This document shows positions 61,087 to 64,000 of a stretch of DNA of 64,000 bases, piece by piece. The notes beneath the pieces were generated by a model. It was not told the origin of the DNA, did no database searches, and saw only the letters and a list, made by a program, of their open reading frames with translations. Each line of letters begins with the position of its first letter. The stretch's first letter is position 1. A program made the position numbers and the translations under genes. The stretch lies in NCBI RefSeq assembly GCF_000832305.1, contig NZ_CP010536.1:1798001-1862000 (forward strand). The letters are read 5' to 3'. This DNA is from Cupriavidus basilensis (lineage in GTDB: Bacteria > Pseudomonadota > Gammaproteobacteria > Burkholderiales > Burkholderiaceae).

Positions 61087-61145
61087 TTGCTTTCCGTCAA
61101 TCTAGATATAGTGTTTGACGGGTACTCTACCCCCACATTTAGTGT
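61087..61145 (+). promoter_or_regulatory. DNR/FNR-like box and two NrdR-like boxes before nrdD
   Basis: TTGCT-TTCC-GTCAA (61087-61100) matches the TTGAT-N4-GTCAA form at 9 of 10. Just after it are two NrdR-like right half-sites, TATAGTGT (61107-61114) and TTTAGTGT (61138-61145), spaced 31 bases apart; NrdR box pairs are normally about three helical turns apart. The left halves are weak, so the assignment is tentative. Confidence 0.5.
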
Positions 61146-61165
61146 GAATATTATCGGGGGAATAG

Positions 61166-62941
61166 ATGGAGCACTGTACCGAAGCCGTTGTAGCATGCCT
61201 GCACAGGGAGGTCAGCCAGCACGTCGATCAGGACCGCACGGCCCTGATCGACGTGCAAGCCGCGATCAACGAATACCTGAGCAAGGCGGACTGGCGCGTC
61301 AATGCCAACGCCAACCAGGGCTATTCGCTGGGCGGGCTGATACTGAATGTGGCGGGCAAGGTCACCGCCAATTACTGGCTGTCCCATGTCTACGCGCCGG
61401 AAATCGGCCACGCCCACCGCAGCGGCGACATCCATATCCACGATCTCGACATGCTCAGCGGCTACTGTGCCGGCTGGTCGCTGCGCACACTGCTGCATGA
61501 GGGCTTCAATGGCGTGCCGGGCAAGGTGGAAGCCGGGCCGCCCAAGCGCATGTCCTCTGCCGTGGGGCAGATCGTCAATTTTCTCGGCACGCTGCAGAAC
61601 GAATGGGCCGGCGCGCAAGCGTTCTCGTCGTTCGACACCTATATGGCGCCATTCGTGCGCAAGGACGCCATGTCCTATGGCCAGGTGCGCCAGTGCATCC
61701 AGGAGCTGATCTACAACCTGAACGTGCCGTCGCGCTGGGGCACGCAAACGCCCTTTACCAACCTGACTTTCGACTGGACCTGCCCCGAAGACCTGCGCGA
61801 ACAGGTGCCGGTGATCGGCGGCCAGGAAATGCCGTTCGCCTATGGCGACCTGCAGGAAGAGATGGACCTGATCAACCGCGCCTATATCGAGGTGATGACG
61901 GCAGGCGATGCCAAGGGCAGGGTGTTCACCTTTCCCATTCCGACCTACAACATCACGCGCGATTTTCCGTGGGAATCGGAGAATGCCACGCGGCTGTTCG
62001 AGATGACGGCCAGGTACGGGCTGCCGTACTTCCAGAATTTCATCAACTCGGAGCTGGAGCCAAATATGGTGCGCTCCATGTGCTGCCGGCTCCAGCTCGA
62101 CCTGCGCGAGCTGCTCAAGCGCGGCAACGGCCTGTTCGGCAGTGCCGAGCAGACCGGCAGCGTGGGCGTGGTCACGATCAATTGCGCGCGCCTGGGCTAC
62201 CTGCATGCCGGCGATGAAGCGGCGCTGCTGCGTGCGCTCGACCGCCTGCTGGATCTGGGCAAGCAGAGCCTGGAGAACAAGCGCACGCTGATCCAGCACC
62301 TGATGGACCAGGGCCTGTTCCCCTACACGAAGCGCTACCTGGGCACCTTGCGCAATCATTTCTCGACGCTGGGCGTGAACGGCATCAACGAGATGATCCG
62401 CAACTTCACCGCTGACCGGCACGACATCACGTCGGAGTGGGGCCATGCCTTCGCGCTGCGCTTGCTGGAACATGTGCGCGAGCGCATTGTGGCCTTCCAG
62501 CAGGAAACCGGCCATCTTTACAACCTCGAAGCGACCCCCGCCGAAGGGGCAACGTACCGCTTCGCACGGGAAGACCGCAAGCGCTGGCCGGAGATCCGCC
62601 AGGCCGGCACGGCCGCACAGCCCTACTACACAAATTCCTCGCAGTTGCCGGTCGGCTGGACCGACGACCCCTTCGAGGCGCTGGCGCGGCAGCAGGCCTT
62701 GCAGTCCAGGTACACCGGCGGCACGGTGCTGCATCTGTACATGGGCGAGCGCCTGTCCAGCGGCGAGGCCTGCCGCGAACTGGTGCGGCGCGCGCTGACG
62801 CGCTTTCGCCTGCCGTACATCACGGTGACGCCGACGTTCTCGATCTGCCCCACGCACGGCTACCTCGCCGGCGAGCATCCGTTCTGCCCGCGGTGCGACG
62901 AAGAGATCCTCGCGCGCAAGCGGGACCCGATCGCCGCCTGA
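61166..62941 (+). CDS. nrdD: Anaerobic ribonucleoside-triphosphate reductase NrdD, lacking the glycyl-radical domain
   Basis: 591 residues. The family core is present: INEYLSKADWRVNANANQGY, GDIHIHDLDMLSGYCAGWSL, FPIPTYNITRDFPWESENAT, and the active-site Cys region SMCCRLQLDLRELLKRGNGL. A zinc site ends the protein (SICPTHGYLAGEHPFCPRCD). The RV-GY glycyl-radical domain that usually ends NrdD is missing here; it lies in a separate ORF 65 bases downstream in another frame. An intact NrdD makes dNTPs without oxygen. Whether this is a true two-part enzyme or a disrupted gene needs testing. Confidence 0.9.
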   Translation: MEHCTEAVVACLHREVSQHVDQDRTALIDVQAAINEYLSKADWRVNANANQGYSLGGLILNVAGKVTANYWLSHVYAPEIGHAHRSGDIHIHDLDMLSGYCAGWSLRTLLHEGFNGVPGKVEAGPPKRMSSAVGQIVNFLGTLQNEWAGAQAFSSFDTYMAPFVRKDAMSYGQVRQCIQELIYNLNVPSRWGTQTPFTNLTFDWTCPEDLREQVPVIGGQEMPFAYGDLQEEMDLINRAYIEVMTAGDAKGRVFTFPIPTYNITRDFPWESENATRLFEMTARYGLPYFQNFINSELEPNMVRSMCCRLQLDLRELLKRGNGLFGSAEQTGSVGVVTINCARLGYLHAGDEAALLRALDRLLDLGKQSLENKRTLIQHLMDQGLFPYTKRYLGTLRNHFSTLGVNGINEMIRNFTADRHDITSEWGHAFALRLLEHVRERIVAFQQETGHLYNLEATPAEGATYRFAREDRKRWPEIRQAGTAAQPYYTNSSQLPVGWTDDPFEALARQQALQSRYTGGTVLHLYMGERLSSGEACRELVRRALTRFRLPYITVTPTFSICPTHGYLAGEHPFCPRCDEEILARKRDPIAA

Positions 62942-63006
62942 CCAGGATCCGCTGTTCTTTTCATGCCCCGGTTTTTTCAACCCACTCTCAAGACGGAGTA
63001 AATCTG

Positions 63007-63207
63007 ATGACTCACCAAGCTCAATCCTCGCCATCCACGCAATTCCAACCTTGCAGCGCCGCGCTGCGCGACGAGGAGCGCCAACCCTGCGAGGTCTGGA
63101 CCCGCGTGATGGGCTATCACCGCCCGGTCTCCAGCTTCAACACCGGCAAGCAGGGCGAGCACCGCGAGCGGCGCTTCTTCACGCAACCCCATGCCATCGA
63201 CGCCTGA
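63007..63207 (+). CDS. Stand-alone glycyl-radical domain of NrdD
   Basis: 66 residues. After MTHQAQSSPSTQFQPCSAAL comes RQPCEVWTRVMGYHRPVSSF followed by NTGKQGEHRERRFF, the C-terminal glycyl-radical block of NrdD, with the radical Gly in RVMGY. It has its own ATG, with GGAG 8 bases upstream. The frame is also open back across the nrdD stop (in -1 phase relative to nrdD). It overlaps the nrdG start by 17 bases. It may act in trans as a separate subunit, in the manner of GrcA. Confidence 0.88.
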   Translation: MTHQAQSSPSTQFQPCSAALRDEERQPCEVWTRVMGYHRPVSSFNTGKQGEHRERRFFTQPHAIDA

Positions 63208-63910
63208 CGTATGCGCGGCGGCGGCCCGGCGCCGGCGCGACGCGGCCACGTTGCGTATCGGCGGCATGACAGCGCTGACCACGATCGACTTCCCCGGCCG
63301 CCTGGCCGCCGTCCTGTTCTGCCAGGGTTGTCCGTGGCGGTGCGGCTATTGCCACAACCAGGACTTGCTGGATGCTGGCGTGCCGCCCGCCATTGCCTGG
63401 GCGGATGTGCAGGCCTTCTTGCAGGCGCGGCGGGGCCTGCTCGACGGCGTGGTGTTTTCCGGGGGCGAGCCAACCCTGCAGGCGGGACTGCCCGGTGCCA
63501 TCGAGGCCGTGCGGGCCGAGGGGTTCGAGGTTGCGCTGCATACCGCCGGCATGTACCCCGATCGCCTGGCCGCCATCCTGCCCCGGCTGGACTGGATCGG
63601 CCTCGATCTCAAGGCACCCCTGCATCGGTATGAGGCCATTACACGGGTGCCGGGCAGCGGGGAGAGGGCTTGGGAATCGCTGCGCCGGTGGCTTGCCAGC
63701 GGCGTGGCGGGCGAATGCCGCACCACCTGGCACGCCGGCCTGTTCGATATCGCCGAGCTGCATGCGCTGGCGCAACGGATCGCCGCGCTTGGCGTGACGC
63801 ACTGGGCGTTGCAGGCGTGCCGCGGCGGCGGCGCGAGCGCCTCGCTTGGCCGCTACGATATCGCCAGGCTGGCATCGCACTTCAGCAGTTTCACGCTGCG
63901 CACGGCGTGA
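63191..63910 (+). CDS. nrdG: NrdD-activating enzyme NrdG (radical SAM)
   Basis: 239 residues from the annotated ATG; TTG at about residue 21 (giving LRIGGMTALTTIDFPGRL) may be the true start, as NrdG proteins usually begin near RIGG. The radical-SAM motif is CQGCPWRCGYCHNQDLL (CxxxCxxC), followed by VVFSGGEPTLQAGLP for SAM. It generates the glycyl radical on the domain encoded just upstream. The overlap with that gene suggests translational coupling. Confidence 0.94.
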   Translation: MPSTPDVCAAAARRRRDAATLRIGGMTALTTIDFPGRLAAVLFCQGCPWRCGYCHNQDLLDAGVPPAIAWADVQAFLQARRGLLDGVVFSGGEPTLQAGLPGAIEAVRAEGFEVALHTAGMYPDRLAAILPRLDWIGLDLKAPLHRYEAITRVPGSGERAWESLRRWLASGVAGECRTTWHAGLFDIAELHALAQRIAALGVTHWALQACRGGGASASLGRYDIARLASHFSSFTLRTA

Positions 63911-64000
63911 CGGACGCGTCGGCATTGCGCTATGTCAATCGATTGGCGGGTAGGGGCCACGCAGCCAGCGTGGTCCGTACTACGATGGGATGACGCGTGA

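Noticed and set aside
63911..64000. A new gene at the right edge
   Set aside because: The only open frame is a short continuation ending at 63993, with no ribosome site or recognisable sequence.

Overview
The window suggests a GC-rich beta-proteobacterium of the Burkholderiaceae, most likely Cupriavidus or a close relative. The reasons are the nitrate/NO respiration gene set (narK1-narK2-narGHJI, narXL, a quinol-type norB with a norA/ytfE-type repair gene and a divergent norR) and the GGT-N7-ACC NorR sites known from Cupriavidus necator. No rRNA, tRNA or CRISPR array was found.

Layout. (1) About 1-16.9 kb is the structural half of a P2-like prophage, read from tape measure (cut by the left edge) through tail tube, sheath, fibres, baseplate, tail completion, lysis, head and packaging genes, with terminase and portal divergent on the + strand. 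The late genes carry three perfect copies of one 25-bp palindrome, TGTTGT-N13-ACAACA. A P2-type slippery heptamer sits in gene E. (2) About 16.9-20.1 kb lies where P2 carries its old/tin exclusion genes. It holds a cos-like site, an Mrr-like nuclease gene coupled to a gene for a ParB-like CTPase/HTH protein, and a dense array of GGTNACC motifs upstream of the ParB-like gene. This is the best candidate for an undescribed system. No P2 replication, immunity or integrase genes are recognisable to the right. (3) About 20.2-24.3 kb holds a lipoprotein, a small operon ending in an SRAP (HMCES/YedK) gene, and an envelope operon with a DUF4410 lipoprotein and three tandem BamE-like paralogues. (4) About 24.4-28.7 kb is an accessory catabolic/redox set: pirin, SDR, LysR regulator, HSL-type hydrolase and an NTF2-like protein. 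(5) About 28.7-36 kb holds an RcnB-like protein, a SWIM-SNF2 helicase pair, DUF3307, and a DUF3079-hemerythrin pair.

(6) About 36-63.9 kb is a coherent anaerobic respiration island. Nitronate monooxygenase, narX, narL and moaA run leftward. ubiUVT (O2-independent ubiquinone synthesis) runs rightward. The nar operon narK1-narK2-narG-narH-narJ-narI, with a PpiC-type foldase, mobB and a DGC-domain gene, runs leftward. norR faces norA/ytfE-norB. nrdD, a separate glycyl-radical ORF and nrdG close the window. Together these genes import and reduce nitrate, make its molybdenum cofactor, sense nitrate, supply quinone without oxygen, remove NO and make deoxynucleotides anaerobically. FNR/DNR-type boxes, NorR sites with a sigma-54 promoter, and NrdR-like boxes give a plausible regulatory picture.

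All functional calls are from reading sequence and family knowledge; no database search was run.
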